DNA of 28,453 bases, taken from contig NZ_CAMPHN010000049.1 of the NCBI RefSeq assembly GCF_946885885.1, positions 1-28,453 of the forward strand, read 5' to 3'. Positions 1-7,693 of the stretch are shown piece after piece. This DNA comes from an uncultured Pseudomonas sp. (GTDB lineage: Bacteria > Pseudomonadota > Gammaproteobacteria > Pseudomonadales > Pseudomonadaceae). A program made the position numbers and the translations under genes. Under the pieces are notes generated by a model. It ran no database searches. It saw only the letters and a list, made by a program, of their open reading frames with translations, and was not told the DNA's origin. Position 1 is the stretch's first letter, and every line of letters begins with the position of its first letter.

Positions 1-1
1 G

Positions 2-553
2 AGCTTGCAAACGCGCTTTCCCAAAGTGGATTGGCAATTCGAGCAGGCCCAGGTGGCCAATCGTCTGAATATGACGGCATCCGGTGTCAGTGGTTACCTG
101 TCGATTGCCCGAGCGCTGATAGAGCGGCAGCTGGGGGAGGCGATCTACCGCGATATCGCCAGGTTGATGGTGTTGCCACGCCCCGAGCCCACCACTTCGG
201 TATTCCGCGCCATCGGTCTGCTGGAGAATGCAGACCCGCTGCTACGCCGGTTGCACCTGTTGGTGGAGCGCTTGCCGGCGCAGCAACTTAGCGTGCAGCG
301 ACTCGCCGACGAGCTCGCGGTTTCCGCTCGCACGCTGGCCCGCAAAGTCCAGGCGCTGACGGGTAATGCGGTGTCCGATCAGGTGCGTCTGATCAAGCTC
401 AATCAAGCCGCGGAGCGCCTGACCATGACGGCCGATTCGATCAGTCGTATCAGCGATGCCCTGGGGTATACGGACGAATCCAGCTTCAGGCGGACTTTTA
501 AGCAAGTGACCGGCCTCACCCCGGCCGCTTATCGGCAGCAGTTCAGGCTTTAG
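2..553 (+). CDS. GlxA-like AraC-family transcriptional regulator, 3' part
   Basis: This is the C-terminal part of a GlxA-type regulator; the gene runs off the left edge of the window. The first ~55 visible residues match the end of a DJ-1/PfpI-like domain (FPKVDW, then TASGVSGYLSIARALIERQLG). The last ~100 residues are a double helix-turn-helix AraC domain with LSVQRLADELAVSARTLARKVQ and the usual ending ISDALGYTDESSFRRTFKQVTGLTPAAYR. Family members bind direct-repeat operators and activate catabolic genes; the ligand and targets cannot be read here. The TTG at position 5 is an internal codon, not a start. The stop TAG at 551-553 is the first triplet of the terminal inverted repeat of the element that follows, so the natural C-terminus may have been altered slightly by its insertion. 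Confidence 0.88.
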   Translation, partial: SLQTRFPKVDWQFEQAQVANRLNMTASGVSGYLSIARALIERQLGEAIYRDIARLMVLPRPEPTTSVFRAIGLLENADPLLRRLHLLVERLPAQQLSVQRLADELAVSARTLARKVQALTGNAVSDQVRLIKLNQAAERLTMTADSISRISDALGYTDESSFRRTFKQVTGLTPAAYRQQFRL

Positions 554-740
554 CAGGCCGTTGAAAAACTACCTGCGTTGGCAATACTGCGTTAAAAACG
601 GCCCGGGACTCGGCGTCTCAAAATGCTCATTTACAGCGCGTAAACTCGCATGCGAGCCCAGTCCGCTTTTTCGGCCGTTTTTGTGGGGACGCCTAGTCCT
701 TGTCTTGCCTGCCTCGCCGACGTTTTTCAACGGCCTGTTA
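551..740. repeat. MITE-like element, copy 1 (190 bp, terminal inverted repeats)
   Basis: The left end TAGCAGGCCGTTGAAAAAC (551-569) is repeated in inverse at 722-740 with one mismatch out of 19. Both ends carry TA at the outer border, as would be left by a TA-duplicating transposase such as the IS630/Tc1 group; that mechanism is inferred. No transposase is encoded. The interior 591-635 is identical over 45 bases to 12861-12905 of copy 2. Short open frames inside are arginine-rich and have no gene-like features. The element fills the gap between the AraC gene and the next gene. Confidence 0.8.
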
Positions 741-780
741 GCTGATCGGAGTCTTTTGGGGTAATGCATCCAGCTGGTCG

Positions 781-1110
781 CTATTTAGGTTTTCTTGGCT
801 GAAAGTCCACGATGTTGCGCTGGCCGTTCACCTCTTTCACCGGCGAAAGCAAGTGCGGGGAGACATTCCATTTCTGCCCGGCTTCGGTGATCACAGTGAC
901 GGTTTTCTGGTTGTACTTGACCAGCGTGCCGATTTGCCGCTCGCCACCTGCGGGCATAAAGCTGACTCGCTGACCGATCTTGAAAGCCATCATGTCCTGA
1001 TGGTTTTGCATCGATTCGCGAAACTTCAAGCGCTCGACGATTTGCCGATTCAAATCCATCAGTTCTTCGGTGCTTAACTGATCGAGCTGTTTATAGAGGT
1101 CGTTGTTCAT
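781..1110 (-). CDS. conserved hypothetical protein, 109 aa
   Basis: I do not recognise a named family. The protein is small, charged and soluble, with no signal peptide or membrane segment. The N-terminal ~40 residues look helical (QLSTEELMDLNRQIVERLKF). The C-terminal ~60 residues look like a small beta barrel (IGQRVSFMPAGGERQIGTLVKYNQKTVTVITEAGQKWNVSPHLL), reminiscent of KOW or SH3-like folds. It starts 79 bp downstream of jetD on the same strand, so it may be the last gene of the Wadjet transcript or an independent housekeeping gene. Codon use and composition look native. The gene is real by its coding pattern, but no function can be assigned. There is no strong Shine-Dalgarno before the ATG. 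Confidence 0.75.
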   Translation of the reverse strand: MNNDLYKQLDQLSTEELMDLNRQIVERLKFRESMQNHQDMMAFKIGQRVSFMPAGGERQIGTLVKYNQKTVTVITEAGQKWNVSPHLLSPVKEVNGQRNIVDFQPRKPK

Positions 1111-1189
1111 CCGAGGGGCCTGGGTGAGTCAAACCTGTGGGAGTGGGGCAGATTTTCTGTGGTGCCGACGGCCCATGCAAGAGGCGATT

Positions 1190-2386
1190 TTAGCTATCCG
1201 GCAATCTCTGCAATGCCTGTTGCAGCCAGCCGAAGCGCACATGCTCCTGTTCGAGGCGCAGGCGCTCGCCGAGGCGGTCTTCGCGTAGGTCGCGGTACAG
1301 CGCCTGCTCCGCTTCGGTCAAGCGGCCGAGGTTGGCGCTGCAACGCTTGTCGGCGGGCTCCTCGCCCCAAAGTTCGCGGTGCTCCAGCAGGGTGGCGCGA
1401 TCCATCAGCAGCGAACGGGCCAGCGGCAGGTGCGCGCGCAGACGGTCGAGGATGGCGAAACCATGGGTGTCGATATCGCCCCAGTAATGCAGCGGCTGCT
1501 GGTGCAGCCAGGGGATTTCGCCGAGGCGCTCCAGAGCATAGCCCTGGCCGAGGATCACCAGCGCCCGTTGGTGGGCGGGGAAGGCCAGGGCGTTGGTTTC
1601 GTTCTCGGTGACGAACACCCGCGCCAGATCCAGCTTGAGCCGGGCGATCTGTTCGACCGGCGCGCTGAGATCGTGCAGGCCGTTTATTTCCAGACGCGGG
1701 TCGAGGATGCGCAAACGCACCAGCAACGGCTTGTCGCGCAGGCCATAGCGCCGGGAAAAACCGCGCACACCGCGGGCCTCGGCGTCCAGCACCTCGGTCT
1801 GTAGCACCCTATCGAGCAGCTCGCCGAGCAATCCTCGTCTCTGCTCGATAAATTTGCTGTCCACCCCGGCAATATCCAGCTGGCGCAGGTAAATCCCCGA
1901 CTGCGGATGCATACGAAACCAGTCCAGTACCGCTAAAACCTTGCCCCAGTGCTCGGCCTGTTCCAGCGCGCGCAACGGATAGCGTGCCAGCCAGTCGTGT
2001 AGTTCCGGAAACCTGCCCAGTGTTAGCCGGCTCAGCCCGGCGAAGCGCTCGGCCTCGCGGCGCTTGCCGAGCAGCGCCAGGGAGGCGTCCAGTTTGTCGA
2101 GGTGGGCGCCGACGGGCACCTGGTTGCGGCCAAGCTGGCGGTGGTTGATTTCCTGCCAATCCAGGCGGTAATGGCCTTCGCCCTCCTGCAACTGGCGAAT
2201 CCACTGACGTACCTCGTCAAAACGCTCGGCCAGCGCCTTGCTGTCCGGGCGCTTGAAGCGCAGGGCCAGGGGGAACAGCGGCTCGCCGAGCAACTGCGTG
2301 CGCAACAGAACGCCCTGATCCCACAGGCGCTGTACCTGGGCGCGCAGGTCGGTGGGGGTGGTCCAGGTCATGGTTTCAGGCGGCAT
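1190..2386 (-). CDS. jetD: Wadjet JetD / MksG, TOPRIM-like nuclease subunit
   Basis: JetD is the nuclease of type I Wadjet and cuts circular DNA once the JetABC motor has extruded it. The 398-aa length fits the family (DUF3322 N-terminus, DUF2220 C-terminus). The N-terminal ~190 residues begin WTTPTDLRAQVQRLWDQG. The TOPRIM-like part has VTENETN at 259-265 with the catalytic-type glutamate, and YWGDIDTHGF at 301-310 with D304 and D306 as likely metal ligands, so the active site appears intact. The ATG at 2386 follows an in-frame TAG and has no clear Shine-Dalgarno; an ATG five codons downstream is an alternative. It lies 158 bp below jetC, separated by a palindromic repeat, which is unusual because jetC and jetD are normally packed closely. 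Confidence 0.93.
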   Translation of the reverse strand: MPPETMTWTTPTDLRAQVQRLWDQGVLLRTQLLGEPLFPLALRFKRPDSKALAERFDEVRQWIRQLQEGEGHYRLDWQEINHRQLGRNQVPVGAHLDKLDASLALLGKRREAERFAGLSRLTLGRFPELHDWLARYPLRALEQAEHWGKVLAVLDWFRMHPQSGIYLRQLDIAGVDSKFIEQRRGLLGELLDRVLQTEVLDAEARGVRGFSRRYGLRDKPLLVRLRILDPRLEINGLHDLSAPVEQIARLKLDLARVFVTENETNALAFPAHQRALVILGQGYALERLGEIPWLHQQPLHYWGDIDTHGFAILDRLRAHLPLARSLLMDRATLLEHRELWGEEPADKRCSANLGRLTEAEQALYRDLREDRLGERLRLEQEHVRFGWLQQALQRLPDS

Positions 2387-2451
2387 CCGGTATTTGTTTT
2401 TTCTCTAGAAATCTAAACCACATGAACCAGCTCCGACCGAAACCGCGAGTT

Positions 2452-2521
2452 GTAGCCCGGATGCAATCCGGGGAAGCGGTTTTATGGCCGTTACCGATGT
2501 CCCGGATTGCATCCAGGCTAC
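2452..2521. repeat. REP-type inverted repeat between jetC and jetD
   Basis: Two 21-base arms, 2452-2472 and 2501-2521, are inverse complements with one mismatch (GTAGCCCGGATGCAATCCGG at the left) and are separated by 28 bases. In RNA this would form a long hairpin in the jetC-jetD spacer. It is a dispersed pseudomonad-style palindrome rather than a terminator, as no T-run follows on the minus strand. Confidence 0.8.
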
Positions 2522-2544
2522 GGTGCTGGTGCCTACATGGCGAC

Positions 2545-5500
2545 TCACTGTCCAGCTTCATTGCTGTGTTCTTCCTTCTCCCGCCGATACGCCTCGATGG
2601 ATAGGCAGCGCAGCATCGATTCGCGGCCTTGCTCGTTGTGCACGAAGCCGACGCTGGCGACATAGGGTTCGATGATGTGGATCTTCTGCAACGGGGTGAC
2701 GATCAGCAGTTGCAGGTTGAGCTTCTTGAACAGTTCCAGGCCGTAGCGTGCGGATTCGTCGGAGCCGCGGCCGAAGGCTTCGTCGATCACCACGAAGCGG
2801 AACGAGCGCGAGCGGGTGGCGCCCCATTCCAGGCCGAATTGGTAGGCCAGGCTGGCGGCCAGCACGGTGTAGGCGAGTTTCTCCTTCTGCCCGCCGGATT
2901 TGCCGCCCGAATCGCTGTAGTGCTCGTGCTCGCTGTTGTCCTCGCGCCAGCGCTCGGAGGCGGAGAAGACGAACCAGTTGCGCACGTCGCAGACTTTGGC
3001 GGTCCAGCGTTTATCCAGGTCGCTTGAGCCCTCGCGGCCGCGGAAGCGTTCGATGATGCGCCGCACTTCGAGAAATTTACTCTCGGCGTATTGCTCGTCT
3101 TCGCTGCCGCTCAGGCTACCCTCGGTGCAGGCGCGCAGGCTGGCGCGGAATTCGTTGATCTCCGGGTCGCCGTTGTTCTCCGCTTCCAGCTGGATCAGGC
3201 GGCCGGGGTTGTAGTCGATCTCGCGCAGGGACAGGTTGATGCTGTCGATGCGCTCGCGGATGTCGTGCTGTTCGCGGCCCAACTGGTTCTGGAAGTTGGC
3301 CACCTCGCGGATGGTGTTCTCGTTGAGCAGAGCCTTGAAGCGTTGTTCGTACTGCGGCAGGCCGTCCTGTTCCAGGCCGTCGAGCATGGCCCGGTAGTCG
3401 GCGGCGGCGGCCACGCTGGCGTCGACCTCGCGGGTTTCCAGGGGGTAGGCGTTGCGGTAGTCGCTCATCGCCTGGGTGATCTTTTCGCGCAGGCGTTCGA
3501 GTTTCTTGTTCTCGGCGTCGATGCGCGCCTGCAGCCAGGTGCGCATGTCCTTTTCGCGGTTGTCGCAGGCTTCCACCGTCAGGCTGTGTTCGCCGAGGGC
3601 CTCGTCACGCAGCTCGGTCAATTGTGCGAACAGAGCGAGTTGGCTGGGGGCGGCGGCCTCCAGGCGCTGGCGGCACTCGTCGAGCTGCGCCTGGGCGTTG
3701 TCGCGTTTTTCCTCGTTGCGGGCCAACTCGCGGTTCTTCTCGTCGAGCTGTTCCTGGTACTGCCGCAGTTCGCTTTCCAGGGCGCGCAATTGCTCTTGCA
3801 GGGCGCGCAGGGTGTCGGATTCGGCCTCGAGCTGGCGGCGCTCCTGCTCCAGGCGCTCGATCTCCAGCAGTAGCGGGCGCCAGTCGAGTTCCTGAAAGTG
3901 CTGGAAGGTGGAGAGCTTGTCGAGGTTGCCGATGCGCTCGTCCAAAGCCTTTTGCTGGCTTTGCAGGCGGGCGATCTCGGCACCGATGTCTTGCAGGCGG
4001 CTCTGTATATCGCTGGCCTGCTTGTCCAGGGCGGCGATCTTCTCCTGGTTGCTCCAGCCGAGCACGTAGCGGCTGCGGTCGTCCAGGCGGGTGCGATCGT
4101 CCTTCTCGTGGCGTTCCTGGCCGGCCTTGATCTGGCCGTTGCGGCTCACGGCTTTGTCCTCGCGGCGGAACTGTTCCAGCGAGGCGCAGCAGGCGTAGTC
4201 GAAACGCCGTGCCAGTTCGCCTTCGAGCCAGTCGTAGAACGGCGAGTCGGGACGGATCGACAGCTTGCGCACCAGCGAATCGGGGTGCAGCTCGGGCAGG
4301 CCCTGGCTGCGCCGCTGGCGCACGCGGAAATACACCAGGCGCTGGCCCAGGTGGGTGTCTTCCACCCATTGCGCGACCCGCGCGTAATGCTCGTCGGGCA
4401 CCAGCAGCGACAGGCCGAAATTGTGCAGCAGGCGTTCGGCCACGCCCTGCCAGTCGCGCGCGTCTTCGTGCACCTGGAGCAGTTCGCCGGCGAACGGCAG
4501 CGCGTCCTCGTCCAGTTGCAGCGCCGCGCACAGGCGCTGGCGGATTTCCAGGATGCGCGCCGGGATGTTCGTGCGGCGACCGCGCAGGGATTGCAATTCC
4601 TCGTTCAGCTCCTGGTGCTGCTGGCGCAGACGGTGGAACTGCACCGAGCTTTCGGTCTCGTCGTTCTTCGCCCGGTCGCGCGCTTGCAGGCTGTCTTCAC
4701 GATGGCTGGCCAGGGTTTGCAGATTGGCCAGAAAGGGCTCGGCCGACAGCGCCTGAGGCAGCTCCAGGGCGCGGGCCAGGGCGTCGTATTGCTCGGCGCG
4801 GCTCTGTCGGCGCTGCTGCTCGGCGCCCTTGGCGTGGATCTCGGTCTTGATCGCGGCCAGGCGGTCGCCGCCGTTCTGGGCGATGGCGCGGTTCAGCTCG
4901 TCGCGCCGCGCCTGGCCCTGTTCGCGTTGCTCGCTTAAAGCACGGCGCTGTTCGGCGAGGCGCGCGCCGTCCTGCTCCAGGTTGGTCAGGCGCTTGCTGA
5001 GCAGTTCGCCCTTGAGCTGGGCGAACCAGGGCGACAGCGCCTCGCGGCAGGCGGTGAGGTGCTCGGCCTCGGCGGCGACGCTGGCATGGCGCTGGCAGTC
5101 CTCGCTCAGCGGGCGTAGCCGGGCGATCTGGTCCTTGGCCTTGAGCACCGCCTCGTGGGCGCGGTTGAGGTCGTCGAAGTGGTTGATCAGCGCGCCGATG
5201 CGCTCCTGCATGGGAAAGGCTTCGAGCATGTGCTCGCGGACGAAGTCGGTGAGGTTGCCCACCGATTTCATCGATACGGTTTGGCTGAACAGCTCCAGGG
5301 CCTGCTCGTTGTCGATGCCGAAGCGCCGACGGAAAGCCGCGCCATAGGCGCTGAAGCTCTCCTCGAGAATCACGTTGGGCAGCTCGCGCAGGCGCTTGCG
5401 CAGGGCCGAGAGGTCGCTGCCGAAGTTGGCGAAATGCTCGGTGATCGACAGCGCACGGTCGGCCACCAGGTAGAAGCGCGCCGGCTGGCCGCGGTTCTCG

Positions 5501-5934
5501 GCGAGCCAGAACACCTGGGCCAGGGTGACGTGCTGGTCGAAGCCCTCGTTGTAGAAGTGGCCGAGGATCACCGAGTAGCTGTTGTGGTCGCGCAGCGCCA
5601 CCGGTTTAGCGCTGAGCCCGCTGTCGCTGCGTTCGGACTTGTAGTGGCCGAGCACGTAGGAGCGCAGGCTGCGCTCCTTGGCCTCGGCGCCGGCGGCCTT
5701 GTTGTAGGCGATCTTCTGCGCCGGCACCAGCAAGGTGGTGACGGCGTCCACCAGGGTCGACTTGCCGGAGCCGATATCGCCGGTCAACAGGGCGTTGTCG
5801 CCGCCAGCCGGGAAGCGCCAGACGCGCTGGTGGAAGGTGCCCCAGTTGTAGACCTCGAACGAGTGCAGGCGAAAGCCGGCGCGCTCGTCGCTGCTGGCGA
5901 AATCCAGCAGTTGCAGGGTTTGCGGGGCGCTCAT
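2545..5934 (-). CDS. jetC: Wadjet JetC / MksB, SMC-like ATPase
   Basis: JetC is the SMC motor of Wadjet and extrudes DNA loops with JetA and JetB. Taking ATG 5934 the protein has 1129 residues. Walker [10 protein letters not shown] lies at 52-60, the signature SGGQKEK begins at about 1013, and Walker [12 protein letters not shown] is at about 1048-1058. Between them are two long charged stretches rich in Leu, Glu, Gln and Arg, typical of antiparallel coiled coil, around a central globular hinge-like segment. An upstream in-frame GTG at 6042 would add 36 low-complexity residues and is rejected. ATG 5934 overlaps the stop of a 41-codon ORF (ATGA), and [12 protein letters not shown] is a natural start for the family. 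All ATPase motifs are intact. Confidence 0.95.
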   Translation of the reverse strand: MSAPQTLQLLDFASSDERAGFRLHSFEVYNWGTFHQRVWRFPAGGDNALLTGDIGSGKSTLVDAVTTLLVPAQKIAYNKAAGAEAKERSLRSYVLGHYKSERSDSGLSAKPVALRDHNSYSVILGHFYNEGFDQHVTLAQVFWLAENRGQPARFYLVADRALSITEHFANFGSDLSALRKRLRELPNVILEESFSAYGAAFRRRFGIDNEQALELFSQTVSMKSVGNLTDFVREHMLEAFPMQERIGALINHFDDLNRAHEAVLKAKDQIARLRPLSEDCQRHASVAAEAEHLTACREALSPWFAQLKGELLSKRLTNLEQDGARLAEQRRALSEQREQGQARRDELNRAIAQNGGDRLAAIKTEIHAKGAEQQRRQSRAEQYDALARALELPQALSAEPFLANLQTLASHREDSLQARDRAKNDETESSVQFHRLRQQHQELNEELQSLRGRRTNIPARILEIRQRLCAALQLDEDALPFAGELLQVHEDARDWQGVAERLLHNFGLSLLVPDEHYARVAQWVEDTHLGQRLVYFRVRQRRSQGLPELHPDSLVRKLSIRPDSPFYDWLEGELARRFDYACCASLEQFRREDKAVSRNGQIKAGQERHEKDDRTRLDDRSRYVLGWSNQEKIAALDKQASDIQSRLQDIGAEIARLQSQQKALDERIGNLDKLSTFQHFQELDWRPLLLEIERLEQERRQLEAESDTLRALQEQLRALESELRQYQEQLDEKNRELARNEEKRDNAQAQLDECRQRLEAAAPSQLALFAQLTELRDEALGEHSLTVEACDNREKDMRTWLQARIDAENKKLERLREKITQAMSDYRNAYPLETREVDASVAAAADYRAMLDGLEQDGLPQYEQRFKALLNENTIREVANFQNQLGREQHDIRERIDSINLSLREIDYNPGRLIQLEAENNGDPEINEFRASLRACTEGSLSGSEDEQYAESKFLEVRRIIERFRGREGSSDLDKRWTAKVCDVRNWFVFSASERWREDNSEHEHYSDSGGKSGGQKEKLAYTVLAASLAYQFGLEWGATRSRSFRFVVIDEAFGRGSDESARYGLELFKKLNLQLLIVTPLQKIHIIEPYVASVGFVHNEQGRESMLRCLSIEAYRREKEEHSNEAGQ

Positions 5935-6056
5935 GGGTTTGGTTCCAGTTTGGCGAGGTTGGTGAGAGCGGCAACTCGTGCGTTGCCTAGAGAGGACAGC
6001 AGGTCTAGAATGGTCGGCGGAGGTTCTGCCGTGGTGAAGCACTCGTTGTCAGCCAT
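5931..6056 (-). CDS. hidden 41-aa ORF between the DUF3800 gene and jetC
   Basis: This small frame begins ATG GCT GAC AAC GAG and ends with TGA overlapping the jetC ATG (ATGA, 5931-5934). Its start overlaps the end of the DUF3800 gene by 8 bases. It is preceded by a consensus Shine-Dalgarno AAGGAGGT seven bases upstream, the best ribosome site in the whole operon. The peptide starts [20 protein letters not shown], then [20 protein letters not shown]; it would be a short Pro-containing segment followed by an amphipathic, Ala/Leu-rich helix, with no signal peptide. It fills the whole DUF3800-jetC spacer and provides coupling into jetC. It could be a true accessory peptide or a translational relay. 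No family is recognised. Confidence 0.6.
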   Translation of the reverse strand: MADNECFTTAEPPPTILDLLSSLGNARVAALTNLAKLEPNP

Positions 6057-6957
6057 GCGCTTTACCTCCTTTTTCATTTCTACGGCCGGTAAAAGGATCG
6101 GGGACGTATTTGATGCCCCATTCCTGATAGGTCTGGCCGTTCTTGCGTACGTCCATTCTCGCTTGTAATCGACCGATCCAACTGCTGCATTCGTCCGCTA
6201 TCTCTTGGCGTACAGCAGCGGTCATTCCCTGCTGCGGCAGGCGAAAACCCCAGTTTATGCAGTAGATGACGCAGTCCGCGGCCTGCACCGGGTAGGACAT
6301 GTCGGAAGCTACGAACAGCGGAACCGGGACTATGCGCGTCGCCCGTAAGTTACCGGTCTGGGTTCGGGAAAAGTACTTGCTCATGCGTTGCACGAAACGT
6401 CGGTCTTCGCTCTTGTCGGTTTCATCGAGGACCAACAGGCCATGCTTGGACTGTTGGTCCAAGAAGCCGAAATAGCGTTCGAACAGGAACACCTGGTCTT
6501 TGCGCAAGTAATCGTCGTAGGCGAAGTCTGCCGGCTTCTGGCTGCCACGAGGTATTACCGAGGCGAAGATGACCGCTTCATGTTGGGCCAGCAGGCGATA
6601 GATGCCGCGCACCATCGTCAGGCAAGCTTGCCCATAGGCGGTGAATTCCTGCCTTCTGGGGGCTTCCTTCTTCAAGCCGCGATTGAGGAAAGCCAGGCAG
6701 GCTTTGCGGCGTTCCGCGTCTTCCAGCCAGTCTCCCTGTCCGGCCCATTTAAAACGGTCCTTGTCGAGCAGCTTATGGCCTTTGAGTTCCTTGCCGTAAT
6801 GGTGAAGAAGACCGCCGAAGGCATTTTCCTCGAGCTGTCGCATCGCTTGCACGAAGGGCCATAACTGCGAGGCGGATAAGGCTACGCCACCGCGGACCTC
6901 ATAAGGCATGCGCTTATGACCGTGGCCGCTTTCATCCATGAATAGCAGGTAACTCAT
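6049..6957 (-). CDS. DUF3800 domain protein embedded in the Wadjet operon
   Basis: The 302-aa protein has the DUF3800 hallmarks: MSYLLFMDESGHG at the N-terminus (D8, E9), a second acidic strand LLVLDETDKSEDRR (D178, E179) and a C-terminal PVQAADCVIYCINW (D228). The spacing of these acidic residues resembles an RNase H-like fold, so metal-dependent nuclease activity is plausible but unproven for the family. It is cytosolic. Its ATG overlaps the jetB stop by four bases (ATGA), with GGGAG in the end of jetB as ribosome site, so it is translationally coupled to jetB. It is not one of the four canonical Wadjet subunits. Its composition looks less GC-rich than the flanking jet genes, suggesting later acquisition. 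Confidence 0.88.
   Translation of the reverse strand: MSYLLFMDESGHGHKRMPYEVRGGVALSASQLWPFVQAMRQLEENAFGGLLHHYGKELKGHKLLDKDRFKWAGQGDWLEDAERRKACLAFLNRGLKKEAPRRQEFTAYGQACLTMVRGIYRLLAQHEAVIFASVIPRGSQKPADFAYDDYLRKDQVFLFERYFGFLDQQSKHGLLVLDETDKSEDRRFVQRMSKYFSRTQTGNLRATRIVPVPLFVASDMSYPVQAADCVIYCINWGFRLPQQGMTAAVRQEIADECSSWIGRLQARMDVRKNGQTYQEWGIKYVPDPFTGRRNEKGGKAHG
6064..6071 (-). promoter_or_regulatory. consensus Shine-Dalgarno of the 41-aa ORF
   Basis: The minus strand reads AAGGAGGT seven bases before the ATG at 6056. It lies inside the last codons of the DUF3800 gene (Lys-Gly-Gly). It decides in favour of translation starting at 6056 and then coupling into jetC at 5934. The GTG at 6042 in the jetC frame has no comparable site. 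Confidence 0.7.
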
Positions 6958-7607
6958 TGCTTCTCCCTCTTGTCATTGGACCCCTCGCCACCGGCCGATG
7001 CGGCCCAGCTCTGCTCGGCCCCCATCCGCTCGGAAGCGTAATCGCGCAGGCGCTGGTCGAATTCGTTGAGCCACTGGGCGTCGACATAGGCCTTGAGGAT
7101 GCGCCGCACCTCGAACTGTTCGTCCTTGCCGCGCAGGCGACGGAGGAAGCCGAGTTCCACCACCTTGGCGATATGCGCGTCGATGCGGTCGGCCAGCTTG
7201 GCCTCGTTGCTGCCTTCGGCGAGAAACAGCCGCAGCAGGTCGGCGATCTGCTCGCGGGAGAGGATCAGCCGCGCTTCGCCGCTGCCGGCGTCGGACTCGG
7301 CCAGGCGCTTGCGCAGCAGGGCCAGCAGCAGGCTCACCGGGTAGCTGAGCTGGCGCCGGGCGATCAGCCGCGGCAAGGCGGCTTGGCCCGGTGCGGCCTC
7401 ATCTTCCTCCTGGCCCTGGCGCAGGTAGGCATAGCCTTCGGCCTCGTCGAGGATCAATTGCAGGCCGAGCACGCCCAGGTAGTCGCGTACCCGGCTCCGC
7501 AGGTCGAGCAGGCTCTGCCACAGGGCCGGGTCGTCCTCCTGGTAGAGCACGCCCTTGAACAGGGCGATCAGCGGCAGGGACAGTCGGGAGTCGGGGGTGT
7601 CGGACAT
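6954..7607 (-). CDS. jetB: Wadjet JetB / MksE, kite-like subunit (DUF4194)
   Basis: JetB dimers bind the kleisin JetA and contact DNA in the JetABC motor, as MukE does in MukBEF. At 217 aa it has the expected size. Seen features are the N-terminal FKGVLYQEDDPALWQSLLDLRSRVRDYLGVLGLQLILDEAEGYAYL segment, then LPRLIARRQLSYPVSLLLALLRKRL and a winged-helix-like region ending VVELGFLRRLRGKDEQFEVRRILKAYVDA, which match the DUF4194 pattern. The C-terminal ~25 residues are a loose, charged tail. The ATG is at 7607 with a weak AGAGAAG site. The stop overlaps the DUF3800 start. Normally jetB leads directly into jetC; here two extra frames lie in between. Confidence 0.93.
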   Translation of the reverse strand: MSDTPDSRLSLPLIALFKGVLYQEDDPALWQSLLDLRSRVRDYLGVLGLQLILDEAEGYAYLRQGQEEDEAAPGQAALPRLIARRQLSYPVSLLLALLRKRLAESDAGSGEARLILSREQIADLLRLFLAEGSNEAKLADRIDAHIAKVVELGFLRRLRGKDEQFEVRRILKAYVDAQWLNEFDQRLRDYASERMGAEQSWAASAGGEGSNDKREKQ

Positions 7608-7615
7608 GGGCTTCT

Positions 7616-7693
7616 CTAGCTAACGGCTGTGCTGTTCAATTGGCAGGTCTCTACGGTCGTCCTGCGGAAGGAGGGGTGGGACGAGTTGGTCAT
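7616..7693 (-). CDS. possible 25-codon relay ORF before jetB
   Basis: An ATG at 7693 overlaps the DUF1016 stop (ATGA) and reads 25 codons (MTNSSHPSFRRTTVETCQLN and five more) to a TAG eight bases before the jetB ATG. The upstream GGAAGAAG is a weak ribosome site. It covers almost the whole spacer and could couple jetB translation to the nuclease gene. The composition is unremarkable and it may be chance. Confidence 0.25.
   Translation of the reverse strand: MTNSSHPSFRRTTVETCQLNSTAVS

Noticed and set aside
3091..4938. Long plus-strand open frames opposite jetC
   Set aside because: They are mirror frames of a GC-rich coiled-coil gene, with repetitive Leu/Val/Ala/Gln composition and no motifs.
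5935..6042. 36-residue N-terminal extension of JetC from GTG 6042
   Set aside because: It has no ribosome site and low-complexity sequence. The ATGA overlap at 5934 and the family-like [12 protein letters not shown] start are better.
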